Shown piece by piece: positions 1 through 7,235 of a stretch of 11,916 nt of DNA. The notes under the pieces were generated by a model, which was not told where the DNA came from, made no database searches, and was given only the letters and a program-made list of their open reading frames with translations. This DNA comes from JAWLDV01 sp046537975 (lineage in GTDB: Bacteria > Desulfobacterota > Desulfobulbia > Desulfobulbales > SURF-16), in the NCBI GenBank assembly GCA_046537975.1, contig JBKHJR010000074.1:1-11916 (forward strand), read 5' to 3'. Positions within the stretch are counted from its first letter, which is position 1, and every line of letters starts with the position of its first letter. Made by a program: the position numbers and the translations under genes.

Positions 1-12
1 GTTCTGTGAGAG

Positions 13-45
13 GGATGAAGCGGAGTTGATCACCCCGCTTCACCC
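13..45 (-). terminator. hairpin after the M48 gene, possible terminator
   Basis: A perfect 8-bp inverted repeat (TGAAGCGG at 16-23, CCGCTTCA at 35-42) with an 11-base loop lies just beyond the stop codon of the minus-strand metallopeptidase gene. Two more G-C pairs can form outside a single mismatch. The expected 3' tail on the minus strand is pyrimidine-rich but not a U tract, so an intrinsic terminator is plausible and not certain. It could instead protect the mRNA 3' end. Confidence 0.4.
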
Positions 46-52
46 TACTCGA

Positions 53-1576
53 TTAGTTGATGCGGGCTCCGGTTACCTGGAGCTGCAGATCCCGGGCCGG
101 CAGGTTAACCTTAAGCTCAACTGTCCGGCTGGCGCCGATCTCCGGGGAGTACTCAAGCCTTTTCTGCAGAGGGCTGCCGTCCTCCCCGGTATAGGCGGCT
201 TTTATAGCAACACCGCTTACAGGTCGGGGAGTAGTGTTGGTGATACTGATTGCTTCCACCATATTTTTGTCATTTACCTTTCCCTTCAGCTTGATGTATT
301 TGCCCGGATTGTCCGCCAGATCCAGTTTAATCAGAGAAATACGCGCTTCCTGTCCTACAGGGGAGGAAGAAGAGGCCGCCTGCCGGAAATATTCTTTGGC
401 TTCCTGCCTCTGATTTCCGGCAAGAGCCAGTTCGCCCAGTTCATTATATGCCAATGCCGTAGGTAGAAGTTCCAGGCTCTTCTGAAAATCCGCTTTAGCT
501 TTTTCTGTTTGCTTTAGTTTTTTTCTGACCAGGGCCCGTTGAAGATAGAGACTGAAAAATTCCCCGGGCTGATGGATACCCTGATCATAAGTCTGTAGAG
601 CCTGTTGATACTTTCCGCGGGCAGCCATGATATCACCCTGCAGACCATAGAATTTTCCTTCCTTTGGTTCAATTTCAATAGCCTTGGCTACAAGCCTTTC
701 AGCTTCATCCAGTTTTTTTTCTTTGAGAGCGGAAATTCCCTGGTCATAAGCGGCATAGGCAGGGGCGTTCTTGCGGATAGAGGAGATTTTCCGCTGATAA
801 CGTTCTCTTGCAGTCGTACCCTGGATCTGAAGGCTCCGCGCGGTTTCTTTGTTGGCTTCTACCCTTTGCCGGGAGGGAGGGTGACTGGAGAACAGCCCTT
901 CCAGCCAGCTGGATTCTCCGGCATCGGCCATTTCGACAAATTTTTCCTGAAGGCTGATCGCGGCTTCCGGAGCATAGCCTGCTCTGGTCATATACTGCAT
1001 ACCGTAATAGTCTGCTTCCAACTCTGCTTCCCGGCTGTATCTCTGATTTATCAACTGAGCTGCCACTTGGGCACCGCCTACTGCCAGGCCGGCATATTCA
1101 CTGTCACTTAAGGCCAGGCCGGTTGCCATAAGCCCCCCCTGGATAAAGAGACCTCTTTCCACCTGCTTGGCCCCGTGCCGGGCGGCGGCATGCACTATTT
1201 CATGCCCTATTACTGAAGCCAGTTCCGCTTCATTTTCCAGCTCTAACAGCAGTCCCCGGTTTACTGCAATTTTGCCGCCGGGCAAGGCCCAAGCGTTTGG
1301 AACAGAGTTGTTGATAACCGCAAATTCATAAGGTAGCTCACGGTCACTTACTTCAGCCAGTTTTCCGCCAACCTCCCGGACATAATTGTTGATCTCCGGG
1401 TCAACAGCATAGGGGCCTCCCTGCATCTGAATAGAGGGGAGGTACTGTTGTTTACCAATGGCAATTTCCTGGCCCTGCGGAAGCAGATTCAGTTCCCGTT
1501 CTCCGGTTACAGGATTGACTGCGCAACCGTTAAGCAGAATTAAGAAAATAGAAATCAGGGGAATAAGTTGTTTCAT
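53..1576 (-). CDS. M48-family metallopeptidase lipoprotein with TPR repeats (BepA-like)
   Basis: A predicted periplasmic zinc protease of 507 residues. The N-terminus is a short hydrophobic signal ending in a lipobox-like L-N-G-C with Cys18 as the lipidation site, so it should be anchored to a membrane. The zinc motif HEIVH is at residues 125-129 and the third ligand is in the EADYYG motif (Glu187). The SHPPSRQR motif near residue 231 is typical of the family. Residues about 280-400 resemble TPR repeats, and the last ~100 residues form an extra beta-rich domain. This layout matches BepA/YfgC-type proteases, which in other bacteria act on outer-membrane protein assembly; that role is inferred here. 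The ATG at 1576 puts the signal peptide in place, although no strong ribosome binding site precedes it. The gene stands alone, divergent from the arginine-repeat gene, and all active-site residues are present. Confidence 0.9.
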   Translation of the reverse strand: MKQLIPLISIFLILLNGCAVNPVTGERELNLLPQGQEIAIGKQQYLPSIQMQGGPYAVDPEINNYVREVGGKLAEVSDRELPYEFAVINNSVPNAWALPGGKIAVNRGLLLELENEAELASVIGHEIVHAAARHGAKQVERGLFIQGGLMATGLALSDSEYAGLAVGGAQVAAQLINQRYSREAELEADYYGMQYMTRAGYAPEAAISLQEKFVEMADAGESSWLEGLFSSHPPSRQRVEANKETARSLQIQGTTARERYQRKISSIRKNAPAYAAYDQGISALKEKKLDEAERLVAKAIEIEPKEGKFYGLQGDIMAARGKYQQALQTYDQGIHQPGEFFSLYLQRALVRKKLKQTEKAKADFQKSLELLPTALAYNELGELALAGNQRQEAKEYFRQAASSSSPVGQEARISLIKLDLADNPGKYIKLKGKVNDKNMVEAISITNTTPRPVSGVAIKAAYTGEDGSPLQKRLEYSPEIGASRTVELKVNLPARDLQLQVTGARIN

Positions 1577-1833
1577 AATTTTTATTTTAAATCGTGGTTC
1601 CTTCTCATATTTTATATTTAATCTAAAATAGAAGAGCTGATTACAGTTTATAATGGAGTATAAAAAGCATATACAGGCGCTTCTGTTTAATATTATTATA
1701 CTAATAACACTTTAAAACGGGATACATTACTGCTATTAATATATATACTATCATACTATCTATAAGGGATTAAAATTTTTTACATAGGAATTCGGAAGGT
1801 GAGTACAGTGACAACTCATTTGTAATTATAACA
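1577..1833. promoter_or_regulatory. AT-rich divergent intergenic region
   Basis: A strongly AT-rich stretch between the divergent metallopeptidase and arginine-repeat genes. It should hold both promoters, but no hexamer pair stands out. A TATAAT lies at 1649-1654 without a convincing -35 partner. A good Shine-Dalgarno sequence (GGAAGGTGAG, 1794-1803) precedes a GTG-started five-codon reading frame (1808-1825), not the ATG at 1834. Confidence 0.4.
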
Positions 1834-2148
1834 ATGGCAAGAAAAAAGCAGCGGCGTCAATATGAAAGGCGCAGGGCATCAGACAGAAGGCAGCAAGAAC
1901 GAAGACAGAAGGAACGAAGGCAGGGTGACCGGCGATGTCAGCCTCTTCTGCCTTTCGAGGGGTTCGAGGACCGCCGTCAGGGCGAACGCCGTCAAGGGGA
2001 ACGGAGACAGATTAATAGACGGGGTGGTGAGCGCCGCAAGTATGAACGGCGAAAATCCGATAGACGGTTGAAGAACGCCTTGAAAGGTAATGATCTGCTC
2101 TCCCGGGAAGAAAAGGAGATGTTCAGAAAGCTGTTTAACGAGAAATAA
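1834..2148 (+). CDS. small arginine-rich pentapeptide-repeat protein, function unknown
   Basis: A 104-residue, very basic protein not assigned to a known family. Arg-Arg pairs recur every five residues with the pattern RRxx(E/D) in two blocks: residues about 7-34, and residues 47-78 (pairs at 47, 52, 57, 62, 67, 72 and 77). A short hydrophobic linker containing PLLPFEGF lies between the blocks. The C-terminus (about 80-104) is a charged, helix-like tail. There is no signal peptide or membrane segment. The composition suggests binding to nucleic acid or another polyanion, but that is only inference from charge. The ATG at 1834 lacks a close Shine-Dalgarno sequence; translation may depend on the five-codon frame that ends eight bases upstream. 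It is convergent with the diguanylate cyclase gene. A spurious ORF is possible, but the two in-register blocks argue for a real protein. Confidence 0.65.
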   Translation: MARKKQRRQYERRRASDRRQQERRQKERRQGDRRCQPLLPFEGFEDRRQGERRQGERRQINRRGGERRKYERRKSDRRLKNALKGNDLLSREEKEMFRKLFNEK

Positions 2149-2254
2149 CTTTCCCGGCCGATTCCTAAGTACAAATCTGTTTACAAACGGAAAGCACCTG
2201 GCAAAATGATAAAGAAAGACGTAATCAGAAAAACAGCACCTGCCTTATGGACCT

Positions 2255-3922
2255 TCATTCCCAGATAATGTTACTGTTATCAAATCCTTCCGGAGTAAGC
2301 TCAGGATCACTGAAATAGAATCTGTTTTTCCCTTTCTGTTTGGCCAGATACATGGCAATATCCGCCATCCTGATCAGGTTGTCGGGATGGGAGGCATGAT
2401 CGGGATATAGAGCTATTCCCATACTGGTGGTTACTGAAAATTCAGGGTATATTTGAAGTATCTCCTGTTCAATGTTCCGGCGTATCTTTTCGGCAATATG
2501 AGTTGCGTCTTTCCTGTGGTTTATCTGAGGCAGGGCTACAACAAATTCATCCCCTCCCCACCGGCAGATCATGTCTGAAACTCTCAGGCAACTGCGCACT
2601 ATTCTGGTTACTTTTATCAGCATCCTGTCTCCCTCGGAATGACCCAGTTTGTCATTTACCAGTTTAAAGTTGTCCAGATCGAAGAAACAGACAGCTACCT
2701 TGTGCTGCTCCCTTCTGGCCTGGTAGACCGTCTGAGTTAGGAGGAGATGGAAAAGTCTCCTGTTGGGCAGACCGGTCAAGGAATCATGATAGGCCATGTG
2801 CTGGAGCTTATGCTGGGCATTTTTCAGGTCTGTTATATCATGCAGGGTCACTACAGCACCGGAAACGCTGTTCCCGTTGTCATAAATGGCCTGGCCGCTT
2901 ACCCGGAGGTGATGGTGTTTAAAAGATTGCGCGGCCTTGATGACCATTTCTTCATTGCAGATCTTCTCTCCCTGAAGAACCCTGAAAAGTGGTTGTTTAT
3001 CGGTAGGAACCGGGGTAATGCCGTCTTCTTTGTATAACTTGTACTTTTCTGTCCACTTTTTTGAAGTAAAAGTGTCCTTGTCCAGACCGTGAAGTTCCCG
3101 GCCCTCCTGATTGAAAAAAGTAAGCCTGTAGTCCTTGTCACAGGCAATAATGCCGTCCTGGATATTTTCCAGGACAGCCTGCAGAAAATTCTGCTGCCGG
3201 TTAATGATTTTGTTGGCTCTCTTAAACTCTGTGATATCAATGAAATGCCATAATCTGCCGAGATAGTGTTCTTTTTTATATATGGGGTAGGAATGCTCCT
3301 GAACTATACGGCCGTCCTTCAGTTCCAGTTCATCGTTAGTGGTTTTATTGGAGGATTTGCAAAAATATTTGATCTTTTCCAGAAAATTATCAGGTTCTTT
3401 TAATTGCTCCAGTACGGGAACAAATGTCTGGTCAAGGTCAAGGGGCGCGCTGTTGTTAGAGGTAATATCCCACATTTTGCCGAATTCCTTGTTGGAATAA
3501 ACAACCTCCTCATTTTCATTGATCAGGATTATGGCAGCACAGGCCTGCTGGCATTGAGCTTCCAGAAGCTTTATTTTGCGGTAGCGGTCGTCCTTCTCAG
3601 GCGGTTCAGGTTTGTCTTCCTGCATTTGGGCTATGATCGTTTCTCCGGGCAGACGAGCAAAGTTAATGGTGATTTTCCGGGTAAAGTTGTCTCCGCAGGA
3701 AAAATCGGTCTTCCATGTCAGAACCTGTTCTGAGGACAACTTCTCGAGTTTGTCAAGGAAGTTCGCCCGGTTGTCGGGACTTAGTAATGAGGTAAGCTGT
3801 TTCCCCATAAGATCGGAGATGTCATATTTAAAGAGATCCGAGGCGATCTGGTTCGCTTGGAGAATGGTGGTATCTGCTCGCAGCAGAAGTGAAGCCTGGG
3901 GAAGGTGATGAATAAAATTCAT
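2255..3922 (-). CDS. multi-PAS diguanylate cyclase (GGDEF)
   Basis: A predicted cytoplasmic sensor enzyme of 555 residues that makes cyclic di-GMP from two GTP. Three PAS-like modules can be followed, at about residues 5-95, 120-235 and 245-365; the last two end in the HxxDITxxK-type sequence usual at PAS boundaries. The GGDEF domain spans about 375-540, with DSLTGLPNR at 380, the FDLDNFK metal-site segment, and an intact GGDEF signature at 456-460. RVSD at 447-450, five residues before the signature, is a canonical RxxD inhibitory site, so product inhibition is likely. No EAL domain and no membrane segment are seen. The start at 3922 begins directly with the first PAS domain; its ribosome binding site is poor, and a perfect inverted repeat lies just upstream. 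The ligand sensed by the PAS domains cannot be told. Confidence 0.93.
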   Translation of the reverse strand: MNFIHHLPQASLLLRADTTILQANQIASDLFKYDISDLMGKQLTSLLSPDNRANFLDKLEKLSSEQVLTWKTDFSCGDNFTRKITINFARLPGETIIAQMQEDKPEPPEKDDRYRKIKLLEAQCQQACAAIILINENEEVVYSNKEFGKMWDITSNNSAPLDLDQTFVPVLEQLKEPDNFLEKIKYFCKSSNKTTNDELELKDGRIVQEHSYPIYKKEHYLGRLWHFIDITEFKRANKIINRQQNFLQAVLENIQDGIIACDKDYRLTFFNQEGRELHGLDKDTFTSKKWTEKYKLYKEDGITPVPTDKQPLFRVLQGEKICNEEMVIKAAQSFKHHHLRVSGQAIYDNGNSVSGAVVTLHDITDLKNAQHKLQHMAYHDSLTGLPNRRLFHLLLTQTVYQARREQHKVAVCFFDLDNFKLVNDKLGHSEGDRMLIKVTRIVRSCLRVSDMICRWGGDEFVVALPQINHRKDATHIAEKIRRNIEQEILQIYPEFSVTTSMGIALYPDHASHPDNLIRMADIAMYLAKQKGKNRFYFSDPELTPEGFDNSNIIWE

Positions 3923-3932
3923 TTAAAGCGGT

Positions 3933-3955
3933 ACATGTCTATTTTGTAGACATGT
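3933..3955. promoter_or_regulatory. perfect 9-bp inverted repeat upstream of the diguanylate cyclase gene
   Basis: Arms ACATGTCTA (3933-3941) and TAGACATGT (3947-3955) are exactly complementary, with a five-base spacer. The nearer arm lies 10 bases upstream of the start codon at 3922. It could be an operator for a dimeric repressor, or a 5'-UTR hairpin limiting translation. No U tract follows it on the minus strand, so it is not a typical terminator. Confidence 0.55.
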
Positions 3956-4051
3956 GGTCTGGAATTGGGGGTGTCGGTTTTATCAATCAATTTATATAAC
4001 ACTTCCTGGTATTTCTTTTATACTCAAAGACAGGCAAAACTTGTCTGGAAC

Positions 4052-4127
4052 TGGAGCCACCTGGCGGAGTCGAACCGCCGGCCTTCGGGTTACGAATCCG
4101 ATGCTCTACCATCTGAGCTAAGGTGGC
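4052..4127 (-). tRNA. tRNA-Thr (anticodon CGT)
   Basis: A complete 76-base cloverleaf can be drawn: acceptor stem GCCACCT/AGGTGGC, D arm GCTC/GAGC, anticodon loop TTCGTAA with anticodon CGT (bases 4092-4094), T arm GGCGG/CCGCC with the loop TTCGACT, discriminator T and an encoded CCA at 4052-4054. CGT reads the Thr codon ACG. The anticodon stem has one A-C mismatch next to the loop (positions 31-39). A weak hairpin just downstream (4028-4046) followed by a few T might end transcription. Confidence 0.95.
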
Positions 4128-4129
4128 CC

Positions 4130-4498
4130 TTTATCAATAAAAACAAGCGATTGACTTGTATTTTGTTGCCAATTATTGATTAACCTTTTGAAAATTTCCA
4201 CCCATATTTTCACTCTCCTCGAAGTACGGACTTCTGAGAATGAATCAACCCCAATATACCAAAATTTAATTTAAAAAAAAGGACAAAAGCCCCAGTATCA
4301 CGTTAACTTTTTACAGAATGAGTGGTTAAGAAGAAACTGAGCGTCATCCTGGAAGGTAAATTTTCTTAAAATCCCTACATACCTTAATCCGGTTGTTCCC
4401 AGACCACAATTCTGTTTCGTCATACTTTTTCCCTTTAATAAGGCCGGTTGATAATTTCTGCTTCTAAATACATGGTTTCAAGGCTTGTCAGCAGAACC
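4130..4498. other. gene-poor, AT-rich stretch
   Basis: This stretch lies between the tRNA gene and a truncated coding tail. No convincing coding region, RNA gene or repeat was found on either strand. A poly-A run near 4270 is the only notable composition feature. Confidence 0.5.
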
Positions 4499-4565
4499 TC
4501 ATCCCTTCCCGCAGACCTCATCTTCGCCACAGCTGCAGGCCCGGCCCTTCAGGCTGAAGAAAAAC
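4499..4565 (-). pseudogene. C-terminal tail of an unknown Cys-rich protein, cut by the IS element
   Basis: On the minus strand an open frame runs from the IS edge to a TGA at 4499-4501. It ends in a short tail containing CSCGEDEVCGKG, with cysteines spaced C-x-C-x5-C. The frame continues into the end of the IS and has no start of its own, so it may be the 3' end of a gene truncated by the insertion or by a later deletion. The DNA on the far side of the IS (5835 onward) holds the 3' end of a HAD gene and not the missing upstream part. The fragment is too short to name; chance is a real possibility. Confidence 0.3.
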
Positions 4566-4594
4566 TGGGGTCGGTCGACAATAGCGGACACCAA
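4566..4594 (+). repeat. IS3-family terminal inverted repeat (orfB side)
   Basis: This end pairs with 5806-5834. The pattern is TGGGGTnnGTnGAnAAnAn followed by CGGACACCAA, with the outer six and inner ten bases perfectly matched between ends. Confidence 0.75.
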
Positions 4595-4598
4595 AATT

Positions 4599-5511
4599 CT
4601 ATGCTGCTTTTAGCTCTTTGAAATATTTCTGTTCGTATACCGCTGGCGAGAGATAGCCTAATCGCTTCTGGCGCCTTTGGCGGTTGTAAAAGATTTCGAT
4701 GTACTCTGTGATCTCTTGCATCGCCTTCCAGCGTGTAGCGTAGCGGCGATGGTGAACCAGCTCATTTTTCAGCATCCCCCAAAAGCTTTCAATGGGGGCA
4801 TTGTCATAGCAGTTTCCTCGGCGACTCATGGAAACCTGCATACCGAACAGGCCAAGCAATTTCTGGTACTCCAGGGAGCAATATTGACTGCCCTGGTCTG
4901 AATGGTGAATCAAACCCGCAGCCGGACGCTTGGCTGAGACGGCGCGGAAGAGAGATTGGCTTACCAGGTTTTTCGTCATTCTCTTGCCCATCGCATAGCC
5001 AACAATCTCGCCGGTGGAAAGATCCTTATGGCCAGAGAGGTAAAGCCAGCCTTCGGCGGTGGGGATGTAAGTTATGTCGGTCACCCAAGCCTGATTGGGT
5101 GACGTGACCACAAAATTTTGATCCAGGAGGTTCTCAGCGACCGGCAACGAGTGGTTGGAATTCGTTGTGGCCTTGACTTTTTCGTCTGCTTGCAGCGAAT
5201 TCCATGTTCCTTGCGGATGCGCTTAATCCGGTGAACTCAGACGTGAATGCCATGATCGGCAAGGTCGATCTGTAATCGTTCCGGACCGTAGGTTTCCCGG
5301 TTTCTCTTGTGAGCCGCTTTGATTTCGACGATGAGCCGGGTATCTTTTTTCTGACGTGGCGAATCCGGACGTTCCAGCCAGTCGTAGTAACCACTTGGTG
5401 AAACCTCCAGAGTCCAGCAGAGTAAAGGGGACTGGGTGCTCAGGCCGAAGCTCTTTGATCACCGCGTACCGGGTAGCAAGTCCTTGACAAAGTACGCGGC
5501 GGTTTTTTTTA
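4599..5511 (-). pseudogene. IS3-family transposase OrfB (DDE integrase), frameshifted
   Basis: This is the catalytic part of the transposase. The open section below about 5177 keeps the whole DDE core: Asp in VTDITY, Asp in HHSDQGSQY and Glu in NAPIESFWG, with exactly 35 residues between the last two, the D-D-35-E spacing of the family. It would be made by -1 slippage of OrfA on the eight-A run (plus-strand T run, 5503-5510). Upstream the gene is broken: an extra A/T in the run at 5424-5426 shifts the frame, a TGA lies at 5237-5239 where HV-S-VHRI would be expected, and a missing base near 5175 restores the frame. The product can be followed through all three pieces, with the HTH_21-like segment DTRLIVEIKAAHKRNRETYG in the middle one. 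Confidence 0.85.
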
Positions 5512-5773
5512 AGATATCGCGTTCCTTCTTGACTTGGGCCAGCTCTCGTTTAACCCGATCAAGCTCCAACTCGACCTCGGTCAAAGGGGGTTATTGTCCC
5601 CCGATATCACTTAGGTTCCCGGCTCTGAATGCTCTCACCCAGTTTTCAAGGGTGGATTTCGGCAGGGAAAGTTGACGCGATGTCTCATAGTCAGATACGC
5701 CACTTTCAACTACTAATTTTACGGCCTCGTTCCGAAACTCTTTCGAGTAGCGACCATTAGGACCTTTCGTCAT
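5459..5773 (-). pseudogene. IS3-family OrfA (helix-turn-helix), interrupted by a stop
   Basis: OrfA binds the element's ends and supplies the N-terminal part of the OrfAB fusion transposase. The ATG at 5773 has a good ribosome binding site (AAGGTG, six bases away). A helix-turn-helix of the YSKEFRNEAVKLV ... LPKSTLENWVR type covers residues 9-47. Codon 61 is TAA (5591-5593). After it the same frame continues through the leucine-zipper-like segment LTEVELELDRVKRELAQV to TGA at 5459-5461, which would give 104 residues. The stop therefore looks like a nonsense mutation in an otherwise normal orfA. Confidence 0.8.
5503..5510 (-). promoter_or_regulatory. programmed -1 frameshift site of the IS element
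   Basis: The minus strand reads TTA AAA AAA ACC at this point. The run of eight A permits -1 slippage from the orfA frame into the orfB frame, and after the slip the reading continues as RYAVIKELRPEHPVP, a conserved OrfB start. The position, near the end of the OrfA leucine zipper, matches other IS3 elements. Confidence 0.65.
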
Positions 5774-5805
5774 TTTGACACCTTCGTTAAAAGGGGTAAT
5801 TAACA

Positions 5806-5834
5806 TTGGTGTCCGATTTTTTCAACTTACCCCA
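5806..5834 (-). repeat. IS3-family terminal inverted repeat (orfA side)
   Basis: Partner of 4566-4594. It ends in ACCCCA on the plus strand and lies 33 bases upstream of the orfA start codon. Confidence 0.75.
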
Positions 5835-5869
5835 CTGAGCCCTGTTGCCGAAATGCAATCTTGTGATGA

Positions 5870-6592
5870 TTAATGTAGGTGTGGTTTTCTGTGATTTGAG
5901 TGCTTATTGCGTCTTCCTCTCAACGTCGCCAGCTTGTCCGCCAACTCTTTGAACGTTGCCATCTCCAGCTCCGGAGTTGGGCCGAGGGGGAACTGCTGCT
6001 GGCCGGGACGACCGACAAATGCGGACCGCATGCCTGCCCAGGTTGCCCCGGCCACGTCCCACCCGTGGGCCGCGACCAGCATGCACTCGGACACATCCAC
6101 CCCTACCCGGCGAGCGGCCCAGCGATAAACGTGGACGTGCGGCTTGTACAGGCCCACTCCCTCGATACTCAACGCTGCCTCGAACAGCTTGTCCAGCCCT
6201 GCGTTCTTCAACTGGTCGGCGACCGCCGTTTCCGAAGAGTTCGTCAGCGTGAACAGCCGATACTTCGCGTCACGAATGCGTTCGAGTGCCGGGACGACAT
6301 CCGGGTGCGGCGGCAAGGAGCGGATCGGGGCGACAGCCTTTTTCGTCGCCGCTTCATCGAGATGAATCCCTTGATTCTGAGCAATCATGCGCAGGCACGC
6401 GACCGCGATCTCGCCGAAGTCGCTGTAGCGGTCGACCACGGTCGTCACCAGCGAGTATTGCAGCATCGTCGTGAACCAGAGTGAAACCAACTCCGAGCGG
6501 CCGCCCAAGGCTTTGCCCACGGTCTCCTTTACAGGCTTCATGTCGAGGAGCGTCTCGTTAACGTCGAAGAAAATCGCCTCTGGTCTTATCAT
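5870..6592 (-). CDS. HAD-superfamily hydrolase, haloacid dehalogenase type II-like
   Basis: A predicted cytoplasmic hydrolase of 240 residues from the ATG at 6592. That ATG has AGGG eight bases upstream; a GTG at 6613 is the longer alternative. HAD motif I is FFDVNETLLD with nucleophile Asp10, motif II is TLTNSS (117-120), the motif III Lys is Lys150 in YKPHVHVYRWAA, and motif IV is AAHGWDVAGA (Asp179). Overall it resembles the type II 2-haloacid dehalogenases. The residue equivalent to the substrate-binding Arg of characterised L-2-haloacid dehalogenases is not evident in the segment around WFTTMLQYSLV, so dehalogenation is not assured. Its DNA is visibly GC-richer than the left-hand genes. 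It is flanked by a degraded IS and a broken TPR gene, which suggests acquisition by transfer. It appears intact. Confidence 0.85.
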   Translation of the reverse strand: MIRPEAIFFDVNETLLDMKPVKETVGKALGGRSELVSLWFTTMLQYSLVTTVVDRYSDFGEIAVACLRMIAQNQGIHLDEAATKKAVAPIRSLPPHPDVVPALERIRDAKYRLFTLTNSSETAVADQLKNAGLDKLFEAALSIEGVGLYKPHVHVYRWAARRVGVDVSECMLVAAHGWDVAGATWAGMRSAFVGRPGQQQFPLGPTPELEMATFKELADKLATLRGRRNKHSNHRKPHLH

Positions 6593-6728
6593 AGCTGGTA
6601 CCCTGCTTCTCACCTTGACCCATAGCGGCCGTCAACCAGCACTAACCTCATAACAACCGCCGGATGAGCTGCGGGGATGGCTAAGAGGAAAGTCGTAAGC
6701 AGCTGTTTGTGACCGTCAGTCACTGCAG

Positions 6729-7008
6729 TCAGCGCCATTGGCCTGTTAGATTTCTTTTCAGACAAATCAGTCCAAGGACGACCTCATAAACGAGATGCAG
6801 TAAGTACGAGATCTGGAGATCTGCATGGCGCCAAGCCTCGCGAAAACGGCGTTGCATATCTTGGGCTTCTTTAAGGTTGCCATGCCGGCGCTGCGCATCA
6901 AGCAATCCGAAAAGAGACCAGCCGTTTTAGAGACCAGCCGTTTTCCGGAAATTTGGCAAGTCTTCTCGATATGCCTCTTCAGCTCGGCCTGGTTGGGATG
7001 TCTCTAAC
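6729..7008 (-). pseudogene. remnant of a TPR-repeat protein (C-terminal part)
   Basis: Pieces of a typical TPR C-terminus can be read on the minus strand across two breaks: QPGRAEEAYREDL, then LAKFPENGWSLFGL, then LLDAQRRHGNLKEAQDMQRR and FREAWRHADL. One base is missing near 6955-6957, between the first and second pieces. An exact 16-bp tandem duplication (6913-6928 and 6929-6944) breaks the second piece. The frame closes at TGA 6729-6731. The 5' part of the gene is absent; the sequence just above belongs to the 3' side of the Cys-repeat peptide gene. It shares the GC-rich character of the adjacent HAD gene and may have arrived with it. Confidence 0.65.
6913..6944. repeat. exact 16-bp tandem duplication
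   Basis: AGAGACCAGCCGTTTT occurs twice back to back. Because 16 is not a multiple of three, it disrupts the reading frame of the TPR remnant in which it lies. Confidence 0.9.
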
Positions 7009-7081
7009 AACACTGCGCTCAGCTACTGCCGTGTCGGATAATGCCATGTAGACGGTTCGTCGTAGTTCAGGGCGTCTTCCC

Positions 7082-7235
7082 TCAGGAAGAGCCTCCGCAG
7101 GAACTCCCGCCTTTGCTGGCATTACCGCCGCAGGAAGAGCCTCCGCAGGAACTCCCGCCTTTGGTGGCATTACCGCCGCAGGAAGAGCCTCCGCAGGAAC
7201 TCCCGCCTTCGCTGGCATTACCGCCGCAGGAGGAG
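7082..7235 (-). repeat. 48-bp tandem coding repeat, about three copies
   Basis: Near-identical 48-base units encode the 16-residue Gly/Ser/Cys repeat, differing at a few bases (Ala-Thr versus Ala-Ser, Lys versus Glu). The last unit toward the gene's 3' end is cut at its second Cys codon, which reads TGA. The near identity of the copies points to recent expansion. Confidence 0.85.

Larger units (their letters stand above)
4566..5834 (-). mobile_element. degraded IS3-family insertion sequence
   Basis: A 1269-bp element with TG...CA ends. Its termini match in inverted orientation over 29 bases at about 23 positions, including TGGGGT at the very ends and CGGACACCAA further in (4585-4594 and 5806-5815). 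It carries overlapping orfA and orfB on the minus strand with an A-run slippery site, as is usual for the family. No direct target duplication is visible: AAC precedes it and CTG follows it. Several nonsense and frameshift mutations make it incapable of making its own full transposase. Confidence 0.85.

Noticed and set aside
4052..4127. tRNA-Thr as attachment site of an integrated island
   Set aside because: No direct repeat of the tRNA 3' end and no integrase gene were seen in the window.
5900..6484. Plus-strand open frame of 194 codons
   Set aside because: It is antisense to the HAD gene, whose four catalytic motifs are clear.
7019..7066. Further extension of the Cys-repeat peptide through a second and third UGA to a Cys-Cys end
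   Set aside because: It needs reading through three UGA codons, and the sequence between lacks the repeat's composition; chance is more likely.
7082..7235. Possible CRISPR array from evenly spaced repeats
   Set aside because: The 48-bp units are directly adjacent with no unique spacers and keep a reading frame, so they are a coding tandem repeat.
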